Source of the DNA: Streptomyces capitiformicae
Lineage (GTDB): Bacteria > Actinomycetota > Actinomycetes > Streptomycetales > Streptomycetaceae
Length of the DNA: 64,000 nt
Direction of reading: 5' to 3'
Assembly (NCBI RefSeq): GCF_002214185.1
Contig: NZ_CP022161.1
Span: forward strand, 2,293,767-2,357,766
Shown piece after piece: positions 17,976 through 26,653 of the stretch (position 1 is the stretch's first letter; every line of letters begins with the position of its first letter). A program made the position numbers and the translations under genes. The notes under the pieces are model-generated. The model did not search any database. It saw only the letters and a program-made list of their open reading frames with translations, and was not told where the DNA came from.

Positions 17976-19436
17976 TCAGTCCACGGCTGCCACGAGTTCC
18001 TCCACCGAGTCGTGGCGTATGCGTTCCAAGGGGATGCCGACGCCCTTCAGCGCGTCCACACCACTGCGGATCATGCCGGGCGGGCCCGAGAGGTAGGCGT
18101 CGTACCCGTTCCACGGTCCGTACTCGCGTATGGCGTCGGGCAACTGGAGCAACCCGTGCTTGTCCACCACCGGGCGGACCTCCAGCCATGGGTTGCTCTG
18201 CCGCAGCCGCAGCAGCGTGTCGATGTCGTACAGGTCGCGGTTGGAGCGGGCTCCGTAGAAGACCTCAACCGGGCGGTGCCGTCCATGTTCGGCGACGTCC
18301 TCGACCATGGCTTTGATCGGCGCGATACCGGTGCCGCCGCCCAGACAGAGCAGTCCACTGTCGGTGGTGTGGTCGACAGTCATCGCACCGGCCGGCGGGC
18401 CCAGTCGTATGACGTCGCCAGGCCGGGCACGGTGCACGAGCGCGTTGGAGACCCAGCCCGCGGAGATCGCCTTCACGTGGAACGACAGCAACCCGTCCGA
18501 GCGGGGTGCCGAGGCGAACGAGTAGTGCCGCCAGATCCGCGGCCACCAGGGAGTCTCCACACTCGCGTACTGCCCGGCGAGAAAGGGATACGGCTGGTTC
18601 GGACGAACGGTGAGGACCGCTATGTCGGCGGTTCTCAGCTCGTGCGAGACCACCTCTGCCATCCACCAGGGCGGGGAGCGCAGCTCGTCGGCGGCCGCCG
18701 CGTCGATCATCACCTGCGAGATGGTCGTGTACGCCCGGACCCAGGCAGCCTCGGTCTCGTCGTCCCAGATCGCCTGGGCATAGCGGCTCAGCGCGCCGAT
18801 CAGACACTCGCCGACGGCCGGGTAGTGCTCGGCCTGGGTGCCGTACTTGCGGTGGCCGCGGCCGAGGTTCTGCAGGTAGTCGACGAGGACCGGAGCGTTG
18901 TCGATGTGCTCGGCGGCGGTCAGCAGCGCCTTGAGCAGGCGATCGCGCTGGGCGTCCATCGCCGGAGGAAACATAGGGCGCAGTTCCGGGTGCTGGACGA
19001 AGAGCAGCGCGTAGAAGTACGAGGTGACCTTGTCGGCGACGGGGCCGACCTCAGCCATGGTGCGCCGGATGAGCACGGCGTCGGGGGAGGGCTCGGGCGT
19101 GCGGGTGGCGCGCTGGACGGGTACGCGGGCCTCGAATACAGAGCGCTCGGAGCCGTGCTCGTCCTCACGAGGGCCCGGCCGGGGGTGTGCCGGGGCGCTG
19201 GGGTGCGGCGCCTCGGTGGCCGGTATGGGATCCTGCGGAGCCTCGTCACGGTCTTGCTGGGGCCCACTCTGCGGCTCCTGAGGCCTGCTCACGGGCCGGA
19301 ACGCGGCGAGACGGTTACCTTCCGGCTTCGAGCCTCCGCCGGGGGACGGCGGCTGCGTCCGCGGTGTGAACCAACCGCTTCCGTCACTGTCCCCCGAAGT
19401 GCCGTTGCCGGCCGACGTGGTGGTCGGAGCGTCCAT
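17976..19436 (-). CDS. flavohaemoglobin-like protein (globin plus FAD/NAD reductase)
   Basis: 486 residues. An N-terminal disordered Pro/Gly/Glu-rich region (about 1-110) is followed by a globin domain (about 113-245; SYFYALLFVQHPELRPMFP, likely proximal His in GRGHRKYG). A ferredoxin-reductase part follows: FAD motif RHYSFAS, then CLGGGTGIAPIKAM and FYGARSNRDLYD for the NAD site. Expected to act as nitric-oxide dioxygenase or oxygen reductase in the cytoplasm. ATG at 19436 has GAGGCGAGG upstream; longer starts exist. The long tail distinguishes it from canonical Hmp of about 400 residues. Confidence 0.88.
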   Translation of the reverse strand: MDAPTTTSAGNGTSGDSDGSGWFTPRTQPPSPGGGSKPEGNRLAAFRPVSRPQEPQSGPQQDRDEAPQDPIPATEAPHPSAPAHPRPGPREDEHGSERSVFEARVPVQRATRTPEPSPDAVLIRRTMAEVGPVADKVTSYFYALLFVQHPELRPMFPPAMDAQRDRLLKALLTAAEHIDNAPVLVDYLQNLGRGHRKYGTQAEHYPAVGECLIGALSRYAQAIWDDETEAAWVRAYTTISQVMIDAAAADELRSPPWWMAEVVSHELRTADIAVLTVRPNQPYPFLAGQYASVETPWWPRIWRHYSFASAPRSDGLLSFHVKAISAGWVSNALVHRARPGDVIRLGPPAGAMTVDHTTDSGLLCLGGGTGIAPIKAMVEDVAEHGRHRPVEVFYGARSNRDLYDIDTLLRLRQSNPWLEVRPVVDKHGLLQLPDAIREYGPWNGYDAYLSGPPGMIRSGVDALKGVGIPLERIRHDSVEELVAAVD

Positions 19437-19854
19437 GGTGTGCCTCGCCTCGAGCATCTTTCGGTCGATCTGCGCACTTCCCGGGTCGGAAGTAGCCTGT
19501 TTTCCCCCGCGGACGGCCTTGCTTTCCCCGTTCGTTCCTGTCGACCAATGCGGCCACATTCAACCCGCATTCCCGCTGCGTACGGACAAGTAGGTGAGAG
19601 TGTGACGTGAGCCGCAGCACTCATGCCGCAGCGTTCCACAGCGCACGGACGCCCCGCCTCATAACGGTGAACGCAGGTCTTCGATCTCCCTGTCCGGTTA
19701 GGCTGCATTGGACTGCGTTCGCACCCACTCCATGAGACGACTACATCTCGCTTCGGACACGAACCGGACTCGACCCTACCGGCAGGATCGCCATATACAA
19801 GTCCCCTCTTGCTGTACTGGAAATTCAACAGGTGCGAACCAGCAACACCTTCAA
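19437..19854. other. intergenic region without recognised features
   Basis: About 420 bases upstream of the flavohaemoglobin-like gene and downstream of the HAD gene (both minus). No convincing gene, repeat or hairpin seen; it must hold the promoter of the globin gene. Confidence 0.4.
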
Positions 19855-20487
19855 TTACCGGGCGCGTCGCACCAATTCATAGGCATCCCACAGATCCTGC
19901 CCCGTGTAGGAGTGGGTGGCGAGCCGCGTCAGATACCGATCGGCATTAACAGCCACCGAGATCGGCACGGTCCCGAAGAGTTCCGCATCGGAGAGCGAGT
20001 CGCCGTAAGCGACGCAATCGGCCAGGGTCAGCCCTAGCTCCCCGCAGAGCCGATCCGCGATCTCCACCTTGGCCGCCGGTGTGAGGATCCCGGCCGGATC
20101 GACGGGCACGCTGAAGGGCACCCGGGGGAAGCGCGATCCGTACGCCGCGTGTGCACCCCATGCGGTGAGCCGCTCGACGAAGAACGAAGGCGAGAGCGAG
20201 ATGACGGCGCAGTACTCCCCGCGTTCCCGGATCTCGGCCCAGGTGTCCCGGATACGCGACAGCCACGGCGCTCCGTCGAAAGCAGCGGCGACATGGCTCT
20301 CGGTGAGCCCGGCCCACAGGCCGTGTACACGCTGTGCGTACGCCCGCGAGTCGATGCGCCGCGTCACGAAGTCCCGTTCGAGTTCGGCTATCTCCTTGGC
20401 CAGACCGAGTTGCCGCGATATCTCCACGGGGGCCGCCGTGTCGTGCAGCAGAGTCCCGTCCAGGTCGAACAGGTGCAGTCGTGTCAT
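19855..20487 (-). CDS. HAD-superfamily phosphatase (SerB-like)
   Basis: 210 residues. HAD motif I FDLDGTLLHD (residues 7-16), motif II ISLSPSF, a lysine in AAKVEIADRL, and motif III YGDSLSDAELF. The arrangement resembles phosphoserine phosphatase-type HAD enzymes. A small cytoplasmic phosphomonoesterase; substrate unknown. ATG at 20487. A parS site lies 60 bases upstream. Confidence 0.88.
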   Translation of the reverse strand: MTRLHLFDLDGTLLHDTAAPVEISRQLGLAKEIAELERDFVTRRIDSRAYAQRVHGLWAGLTESHVAAAFDGAPWLSRIRDTWAEIRERGEYCAVISLSPSFFVERLTAWGAHAAYGSRFPRVPFSVPVDPAGILTPAAKVEIADRLCGELGLTLADCVAYGDSLSDAELFGTVPISVAVNADRYLTRLATHSYTGQDLWDAYELVRRAR

Positions 20488-20546
20488 GGGAGACGAGGCT
20501 AACCGCGCCCTCCTTCACGCCTGCACGGGTGTGCCTGCACGCGGGT

Positions 20547-20560
20547 GTTTCACGTGAAAC
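20547..20560. promoter_or_regulatory. parS site
   Basis: Exact GTTTCACGTGAAAC, between the divergent HAD and GNAT genes. Confidence 0.9.
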
Positions 20561-20642
20561 ATCTGTCCGCCCGCTGTGCGGTTGTGCACGAGATGGCCAA
20601 AAGCGCGTACGTGTGACCGCAAACCGGTGGACGTCCGGGCTC

Positions 20643-21530
20643 GTGTCGGACAGCCTGACCTGCGTGCCGACACCTTCCCCCGCCGCTCTGCCCATCCGTC
20701 GTCTGACGCCTCGCGATCTCACCGCCTGCGCCGACTTGTCCGAGGACCGGGGCTGGCCCCGCGAGGAGCACAAGTGGGGGCTGCTTCTCGCGGCAGGGAC
20801 CGGCTACGGCATCGATGCCCCAGAGGGTGGTCTCGTCACCGCCTGCGTGGTCACCGAGTACGGTCCGGCGGGCCGCCCCGACCTGGGGGCGATCGGCATG
20901 GTGCTGGTCGCCGAGCGACACGCCCGCCAGGGCATCGGCCGCCGTCTGATGCGCCATGTCGTCGCAGAACTGGGCACCACTCCGCTGACCCTGCACGCGA
21001 CGCCGTATGGACGTCCTCTCTACGAGGAGTTGGGGTTCAAGGTCACCGGCCGGGCTGAGATGGTCCGAGGCCACTTCGCAGCGGGCGGATCGTCCCCCGC
21101 GGTCCCCACACGCCCGGCCACGGCCGAAGACCTCACCACGATCCTGCGACTCGACGAGGAAGTCTTCGGCACGGACCGCACCCATATCCTCACCCGGCTC
21201 CCCGCCTTCGCCGATCAGCTACGCGTCGCCGAAGAGAACGGCCGGATCATCGGCTACGCGGCCGCCTGGCCCAATATGGACGACCATGTCGTCGGCCCGC
21301 TGATCGCCCGCGACACACAGACTGCGAAGGCGCTTATCGCCTCCCTGGCAGCCCACACCGATCGCCCGTTGCGCACCGACATCGACGTGCGTCATGAGGA
21401 GCTGCTGGCGTGGGTGAAGGAACGCGGCCTGGAATCGGTCGCCTTCAACGCGGTGATGACGTACGGGATTTCCGAGCTGCCGGGCGACTGGACCCGACGG
21501 TACGCCCCACTGACCGTGGCAGCAGGCTGA
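20643..21530 (+). CDS. tandem GNAT acetyltransferase
   Basis: About 295 residues with two GNAT modules. The first contains IRRLTPRDLTACADL and the acetyl-CoA loop ERHARQGIGRRLM; the second starts TRPATAEDLTTILRLDEEVFG and is more degenerate. Substrate unknown. The start is uncertain: GTG at 20643 or 20664, neither with a clear ribosome binding site; the open frame reaches upstream to 20334 through non-coding-like sequence and the parS site. Confidence 0.8.
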   Translation: MSDSLTCVPTPSPAALPIRRLTPRDLTACADLSEDRGWPREEHKWGLLLAAGTGYGIDAPEGGLVTACVVTEYGPAGRPDLGAIGMVLVAERHARQGIGRRLMRHVVAELGTTPLTLHATPYGRPLYEELGFKVTGRAEMVRGHFAAGGSSPAVPTRPATAEDLTTILRLDEEVFGTDRTHILTRLPAFADQLRVAEENGRIIGYAAAWPNMDDHVVGPLIARDTQTAKALIASLAAHTDRPLRTDIDVRHEELLAWVKERGLESVAFNAVMTYGISELPGDWTRRYAPLTVAAG

Positions 21531-21579
21531 GGCTCCCCACCGAGGAGGCTGCCCCGCGGCTGGTCAACGAGGCACAGAC

Positions 21580-22190
21580 GTCCGCTGCTCGACCGCAGCG
21601 CTTCCGCTACGACGGTGCTGGGGACGCTCCCCTTGCGCTCCAGCGCAGCCGGCAGAAACGCCAGCATGAGGGCGCTGACCGCGAGGGCGACTCCGACGGC
21701 CAGTTGGGTGCCGTGTAGCTGAAGCCCGCATCGATGACGAGGCCAGTGCGGGTGCGCCGTGCGCTTGGTCGAGGACCCGCTTCTGCAACGGCGGCACGGT
21801 CGCGAAGCCAAGGGCTCCGATCAGCGCGAGGGTCACCCGCTGCGGCGGCCTTGTCGTGTGCGGTGAACGCGAACAGGGCGAGGACGACGGCCATGGCGCC
21901 CAGTGAGACGTACTGCCGCCGAAGCCGAGCACGGTCATCGCCATGGCGAGCAGGACCTGGACATTCTTGAGCGCGGCCAACTCGTGGCGCAGGCGCACGC
22001 CTTCCGGCTTTGGCGTCTCGGGACGAGCCGGGCGCCCCCCCAGCAGGCCGACGACGCCCTCCGGGGCGACCAGGTCGGCCGCCACCACCGAGCCGATGCC
22101 GATGAAGGCGCCGTGGGCGAGCGAGAGTCGAAGTCGCCCGCGACATCAGGCAGCACCCCCGTGATCACGAACTCAATAGTTGCACACGCT
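21580..22190 (-). pseudogene. decayed MFS drug-efflux permease (AraJ/CmlA type)
   Basis: Pieces of one MFS protein appear in order on the minus strand but in different frames. They are EFVITGVLPDVAGDFD (N-terminal TM1 motif), VVAADLVAPEG, PEGVRLRHELAALKNVQVLL, YVSLGAMAVVLALFAFTAHD, ALIGALGFATVPPLQKRVLD, GLVIDAGFSYTAPNW and VALAVSALMLAFLPAALERK. The remnant is about 600 bases against about 1,200 for an intact gene, so several internal deletions and frameshifts occurred. It is divergent from a MarR regulator that probably once controlled it. No single open frame can make a transporter. Confidence 0.8.
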
Positions 22191-22215
22191 CCATAGATGC
22201 ATAAGCCGACTATTG
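22174..22215. promoter_or_regulatory. possible MarR operator (CAATAGT...ACTATTG)
   Basis: A seven-base inverted repeat, CAATAGT at 22174-22180 and ACTATTG at 22209-22215, lies between the MarR gene and the decayed MFS gene. The position fits autoregulation of a divergent pair. Binding is inferred. Confidence 0.4.
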
Positions 22216-22265
22216 CGCCATTGGCCTACCCTGGGCGTGAGCCGCTCCCGGGACGGAGGAAGCCG

Positions 22266-22724
22266 ATGACAGCTACGGACCCCGCGCTCGCCGCCCTCGC
22301 TCAGGGTTGGTGCGCCCTCTCCCTGTTGCACGGGAGGATCGAGGCGCGCATCGAACGCGCACTGCAGTCCGGGCACGGCCTCAGCGTGCGCGAGTACTCC
22401 CTGCTCGACGTGTTGAGCCGCCAGCACGACGGCGAAGGAAGGCATCTGCAGATGAAGCAGGTCGCCGACGCGGTCGTGCTCAGCCAGAGCGCTACCACCC
22501 GACTGGTCACCCGCCTCGAAGACCGTGGACTGCTCGCGCGCTACCTGTGCCCGACCGACCGCCGGGGCATCTACACCGACGTCTCCGAAGCCGGCCTCAA
22601 GCTCCTCGCGGAGGCACGCCCCACGAACGACGCCGCTCTGTGTGAAGGGCTCGACGAGGCGGCGGAGAACCCCGAACTGGCCCCTCTCGTCCGCGCCATG
22701 AAGTCGCTGAACGTGCCCACGTAG
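22266..22724 (+). CDS. MarR-family transcriptional regulator
   Basis: 152 residues. Winged helix-turn-helix with GLSVREYSLLDVLSRQ, LQMKQVADAVVLSQSATTRL and the wing DRGLLARYLCPTDRRGIYTD. ATG at 22266 after GGAGG. Divergent from an MFS pseudogene, the typical arrangement for a repressor and its efflux pump. It ends nine bases before a GNAT gene that is probably cotranscribed. Confidence 0.92.
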   Translation: MTATDPALAALAQGWCALSLLHGRIEARIERALQSGHGLSVREYSLLDVLSRQHDGEGRHLQMKQVADAVVLSQSATTRLVTRLEDRGLLARYLCPTDRRGIYTDVSEAGLKLLAEARPTNDAALCEGLDEAAENPELAPLVRAMKSLNVPT

Positions 22725-22733
22725 AGTTCAGAC

Positions 22734-23186
22734 ATGGGAGACCTTGAAGTTCGCCCCGCGACCAAGGACGACGTCACAGCGATCGTCGCGATGCTCGCGG
22801 ACGATCCCTTGGGCGCGCAGCGCGAGTCGCCGGACGATCTGGCCCCGTACCTCACGGCCCTGGAGCGGCTCAGCAGCGATCCCCATCAGCACCTGATGGT
22901 CGCCGTTCGTGGGGGCCGAGTCGTCGGCACGCTTCAGCTGACGATCGTCCCGGGCCTTTCCCGGCGAGGCTCCACTCGCTCGATCATCGAGGGTGTCCGG
23001 GTGCACGCCGAGGAGCGCGGAAGCGGACTCGGCACAGAACTCATCGAGTGGGCGATCGCCGAATCACGGCAGCAGGGCTGCCAGTTGGTACAGCTGACAT
23101 CCGACATCACACGCACCGACGCGCACCGCTTCTATGAGCGGCTCGGCTTCGAGGCCACCCACGTGGGCTTCAAACTGCAGCTCTGA
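22734..23186 (+). CDS. GNAT acetyltransferase
   Basis: 150 residues. GNAT fold: EVRPATKDDVTAIVAML at the N-terminus, VHAEERGSGLGTELIEWAI with the acetyl-CoA pyrophosphate loop (RGSGLG), and DAHRFYERLGFEATHVGF near the end. Substrate unknown. Follows the MarR gene by nine bases. A parS site lies 29 bases after the stop. Confidence 0.9.
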   Translation: MGDLEVRPATKDDVTAIVAMLADDPLGAQRESPDDLAPYLTALERLSSDPHQHLMVAVRGGRVVGTLQLTIVPGLSRRGSTRSIIEGVRVHAEERGSGLGTELIEWAIAESRQQGCQLVQLTSDITRTDAHRFYERLGFEATHVGFKLQL

Positions 23187-23215
23187 GCGACACTCGGTGA
23201 TGCGTGCGGAATCCT

Positions 23216-23229
23216 GTTTCACGTGAAAC
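23216..23229. promoter_or_regulatory. parS site
   Basis: Exact GTTTCACGTGAAAC between convergent GNAT and serine-hydrolase genes. A further TCACGTGA lies at 23231-23238. Confidence 0.9.
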
Positions 23230-23265
23230 ATCACGTGACAGGACCCCACCCTCACCAACCGGCGT

Positions 23266-24651
23266 CTACGAGATCCCGCGCCACCCCTCGGGGTCCACTC
23301 CACCTGGCACTGGAGCCCCCTCCTCGTACGGCTGACGCGTGAACACGAACGAGCCGAGGTCCAGATGGCTCACAGATCCGTCGGGCCTCCGTACCGCCCT
23401 CAGGAGCTCTCCGGCGAAGTAGCCGTTGAGCCCGGTCCATGTGCCGTCGCCATTGGGGCGGAAACGAGCACTGCGCAGGGTGGCGGCGAGCGGCTCCAGC
23501 GAGACTCCCCCATCGGCCACGAGTCGCAGCGCGAAGCTATGCGTGCCCCAGTACCAAGGACCCGCCAACTCCAGGACCGCGCGGTCGACGTCGGGCAGCG
23601 GTTGCCACGGATCAGGGATCCTGGGCTCGGCCTCCGCCACGATACGTACGAGGTCAGCGGCCACCTCCGACACCACCGGCCCGGAGGTGCAGTTGGCGAG
23701 CACTACGGCAGCCACATCGTCCTCGACGCTGATCGTGAGGTTCGCGAGGAAACCCGGAACCGAACCGCTGTGGCCGACAAGGAATCGGCCGTCTTGGTGT
23801 TGGAGCTGCATTCCGAGTCCGTATGCCGCACCGGCGGATACGTCAGCTGCCTCGCCCGGTGCAGCGGGCGTCCGCATCTCCAGGACGGACTCCGCGCTCA
23901 GTACTCGATCGTCCCCCTTGGCCAGGAAGACAGCGAAGCGCGCCAAGTCAGCTGCCGTGGACCAGAGTTGCCCCGCCGGACCCATCCGCCCCAGGTCCTC
24001 GACGCGCTCCGGCAGCAAGACGTCGGCCCAGGGGTGCACGGCCCAGCCACCGGCGTGCGGCGCCTGGGGGTGCCACGTCGTGCGGTGCAGTCCCAGCGGT
24101 TCGAGCACCTCACGCCGCAGGACATCCTCCCAAGGCGCGTCCCTCAACCGCTCGACGAGCGCGCCGAGGAGGGTGAAGCCCGGGTTGGAGTAGTGGAAGC
24201 GGCGACCGACCGGGTGCCGGTGCGGCTGCTCGCCGAGCACGTCGGCGAGTTCCGGGCGCAGGGAACCAGGGGTGCGCTCCCACCAGGGGGAGGGTGACTC
24301 CGCCGCCAGTCCACCTGTGTGCGCGAGCAGTTCGGCGATGGTGGCCTCCCCCGCGCCGGTGCCCGGCAGATGCTTCTCCAACGGGTCACCGAGGTCCAGC
24401 AGGCCCTCATCGCGCAACCGCAGCACCAGAACGGCCGTGAAGGTCTTGGTGATAGAGCCGATGCGGTACTGCACGTTCGCATCCGGCGCGTGCCCGTCCA
24501 CCGAGGTCCGCGCCCCGTTCCACACCCTTTCCCCGCCCCGGACCACCGCCGCGACCAGCGAAGGCGCACGCCCCTCGGACTGAGCGACAGCGATGCGGTG
24601 CAGCAGGGCCCGGCGCGTGGCGGGCAGCAGCTTTTCCTGAGGTGTTGTCAT
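23266..24651 (-). CDS. serine hydrolase of the beta-lactamase/D-Ala-D-Ala carboxypeptidase family
   Basis: 461 residues. Class C-type motifs: SITK with nucleophile S66 and K69, YSN at 154-156, and HSGSVPG (about 297-303) replacing the KTG triad. The final ~120 residues form an extra C-terminal domain. No signal peptide is visible, so the enzyme is probably cytoplasmic and may be an esterase or amidase rather than a beta-lactamase. ATG at 24651, weak ribosome binding site. Confidence 0.87.
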   Translation of the reverse strand: MTTPQEKLLPATRRALLHRIAVAQSEGRAPSLVAAVVRGGERVWNGARTSVDGHAPDANVQYRIGSITKTFTAVLVLRLRDEGLLDLGDPLEKHLPGTGAGEATIAELLAHTGGLAAESPSPWWERTPGSLRPELADVLGEQPHRHPVGRRFHYSNPGFTLLGALVERLRDAPWEDVLRREVLEPLGLHRTTWHPQAPHAGGWAVHPWADVLLPERVEDLGRMGPAGQLWSTAADLARFAVFLAKGDDRVLSAESVLEMRTPAAPGEAADVSAGAAYGLGMQLQHQDGRFLVGHSGSVPGFLANLTISVEDDVAAVVLANCTSGPVVSEVAADLVRIVAEAEPRIPDPWQPLPDVDRAVLELAGPWYWGTHSFALRLVADGGVSLEPLAATLRSARFRPNGDGTWTGLNGYFAGELLRAVRRPDGSVSHLDLGSFVFTRQPYEEGAPVPGGVDPEGWRGIS

Positions 24652-24719
24652 GCGCCCAGTTCATCCGGCACGGGCATCGCGCGTCGAGCGCTTTTCCTCC
24701 GGACGGCGAGGCCTCCGGA

Positions 24720-26195
24720 TCAGGTCTGCGCCATGTCCACGAATCGCGAGTAGTGCCCCTGGAAGGCGACCGTGATCGTGGCCGTAGGACCATTACGGTG
24801 CTTGCCCACGATGATGTCCGCCTCACCCGCTCGGGGCGACTCCTTCTCGTACGCGTCCTCGCGGTGCAGCAGGATCACCATGTCCGCGTCCTGCTCGATC
24901 GATCCCGACTCGCGCAGGTCGGAGACCATGGGCTTCTTGTCCGTACGCTGCTCGGGGCCACGGTTGAGCTGGGACAGCGCGATCACTGGCAGCTCCAGCT
25001 CCTTGGCCAGCAGCTTCAGGTTTCGCGACATGTCCGAGACTTCCTGCTGGCGGCTCTCAGACCGCTTGCCGCCGGACTGCATCAGCTGCAGATAGTCGAT
25101 GATGACGAGCTTCAGGTCGTTGCGCTGCTTCAGGCGCCGGCACTTGGCGCGGATCTCCATCATCGACAGGTTCGGGGAGTCGTCGATGTAGAGCGGCGCG
25201 GCCGAGACATCGGGCATCCGGCGGGCCAGCCGGGTCCAGTCCTCGTCCGTCATGGTGCCGGACCGCATGTGGTGCAGGGCCACGCGCGCCTCGGCCGACA
25301 GCAGACGCATCGCGATCTCGTTGCGACCCATTTCGAGCGAGAAGATCACGCTCGGCAGGTTGTGCTTGATGGAGGCGGCGCGAGCGAAGTCCAGCGCCAG
25401 CGTGGACTTACCCATAGCGGGTCGGGCCGCGATGATGATCATCTGGCCGGGATGTAGACCGTTGGTGAGCTGGTCGAGATCGGTGAAGCCGGTCGGCACA
25501 CCGGTCATCTCCCCCGACCGCGAGCCGATCGCCTCGATCTCGTCGAGAGCGCCCTCCATGATGTCGCCGAGCGGCAGATAGTCCTCGGTGGTGCGCTGCT
25601 CGGTGACCGCGAAGATCTCCGCCTGGGCTCTGTTGACGATCTCGTCCACGTCGTCGTCGGCCGCGTATCCCATCTGGGTGATGCGGGTGCCGGCCTCGAC
25701 CAGGCGGCGCAGGACCGCACGCTCATGGACGATCTCCGCGTAGTACTCCGCGTTCGCCGCCGTCGGCACCGTCTGGACAAGACCGTGCAGATAGGAGGCG
25801 CCACCGACCTTGGTGATCTCACCGCGTTTCGTGAGCTCGGCGGCGATGGTGATGGGGTCGGCGGGCTCGCCCTTGGCGTAGACGTCGAGGATCGCCTGGT
25901 AGATGGTCTCGTGGGCCGGCTTGTAGAAGTCGGGGCCCTTGAGGATCTCGACCACGTCGGCGATGGCGTCCTTGGACAGCAGCATGCCACCGAGGACGGA
26001 CTGCTCGGCGTCGAGATCCTGCGGGGGCACCCTCTCGAAGGCCGAGCCTCCGCCGTCCCATTCCCCGTTGTCCCGGCCTCGGTCGTGCTGCTCGTCCCGG
26101 CTCCGGCCGCCGTCGTGGCGTCGACGGGAGGCGGGCAGACGATCACTGGGTCCGCTGTCGGCCCACGGGTCGTCCAGGGGCTCGGAAATGCTCAC
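24720..26195 (-). CDS. dnaB: replicative DNA helicase DnaB
   Basis: 491 residues. A short acidic/Arg-rich N-terminus is followed by the DnaB N-terminal dimerisation domain (PPQDLDAEQSVLGGMLLSKD) and the RecA-like helicase domain: Walker A ARPAMGKST, FSLEMGRNEIAMRLL, Walker B LVIIDYLQLM and ALSQLNRGPEQR. It unwinds DNA at the fork as a hexamer. GTG at 26195 was chosen for the GGAGGAGG upstream. The upstream region carries a DnaA-box cluster. No intein is present. Confidence 0.96.
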   Translation of the reverse strand: MSISEPLDDPWADSGPSDRLPASRRRHDGGRSRDEQHDRGRDNGEWDGGGSAFERVPPQDLDAEQSVLGGMLLSKDAIADVVEILKGPDFYKPAHETIYQAILDVYAKGEPADPITIAAELTKRGEITKVGGASYLHGLVQTVPTAANAEYYAEIVHERAVLRRLVEAGTRITQMGYAADDDVDEIVNRAQAEIFAVTEQRTTEDYLPLGDIMEGALDEIEAIGSRSGEMTGVPTGFTDLDQLTNGLHPGQMIIIAARPAMGKSTLALDFARAASIKHNLPSVIFSLEMGRNEIAMRLLSAEARVALHHMRSGTMTDEDWTRLARRMPDVSAAPLYIDDSPNLSMMEIRAKCRRLKQRNDLKLVIIDYLQLMQSGGKRSESRQQEVSDMSRNLKLLAKELELPVIALSQLNRGPEQRTDKKPMVSDLRESGSIEQDADMVILLHREDAYEKESPRAGEADIIVGKHRNGPTATITVAFQGHYSRFVDMAQT

Positions 26196-26653
26196 CGAGC
26201 GACCTCCTCCCGTCCGCCGAGCGGACCTCGCCGTGCCTCTCATTTCTACGGCACGACACTGACAAATGAGACGCCCAACTCCGGTTCTGGTAGGTCGGTT
26301 TTGCGAGGTTTCCGTGATCTACCAAGGAGCGGGCGCCGCACCACCGTAGGCCCGCAGGCACCGTCAGCCAATCTGGTTATCCACAGGCCATGTGGACGAC
26401 GGCCCAGATGCTGTGGAGAACCCCGCAAAACCTGTGCACGACTCGGTGGACAGGCCTGTGAACAAGCCCTCGCCACCTCCCCGAAGACCGCTCCGACCTG
26501 GATATTTACCGTCCACCGGCTGTGCAGAAGAAAAACTTCCCTGACCGGATCAAGATCATCGCAACGATTACGCGACAGCACCCTCCATCGAATCCTATGT
26601 AATAGGCACTAGGTGGTTGCATCTCTTACCTGTGGAAGATTAGATTGGTGGCC
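26196..26653. promoter_or_regulatory. dnaB/MATE intergenic region with DnaA-box cluster
   Basis: About 460 bases. It contains TTATCCACA at 26377-26385 (exact) and minus-strand boxes TCGTCCACA (26391-26399), TTCTCCACA (26412-26420) and TTGTTCACA (26458-26466), each one base from TTGTCCACA or TTATCCACA. A TTGCAT/TAGATT pair with an 18-base spacer (26617-26646) lies directly before the MATE ATG. No gene seen. Confidence 0.6.

Noticed and set aside
18471..18484. CACGTG-centred parS-like sequence in the flavohaemoglobin-like gene
   Set aside because: Three mismatches to the 14-mer, in coding sequence; likely chance.
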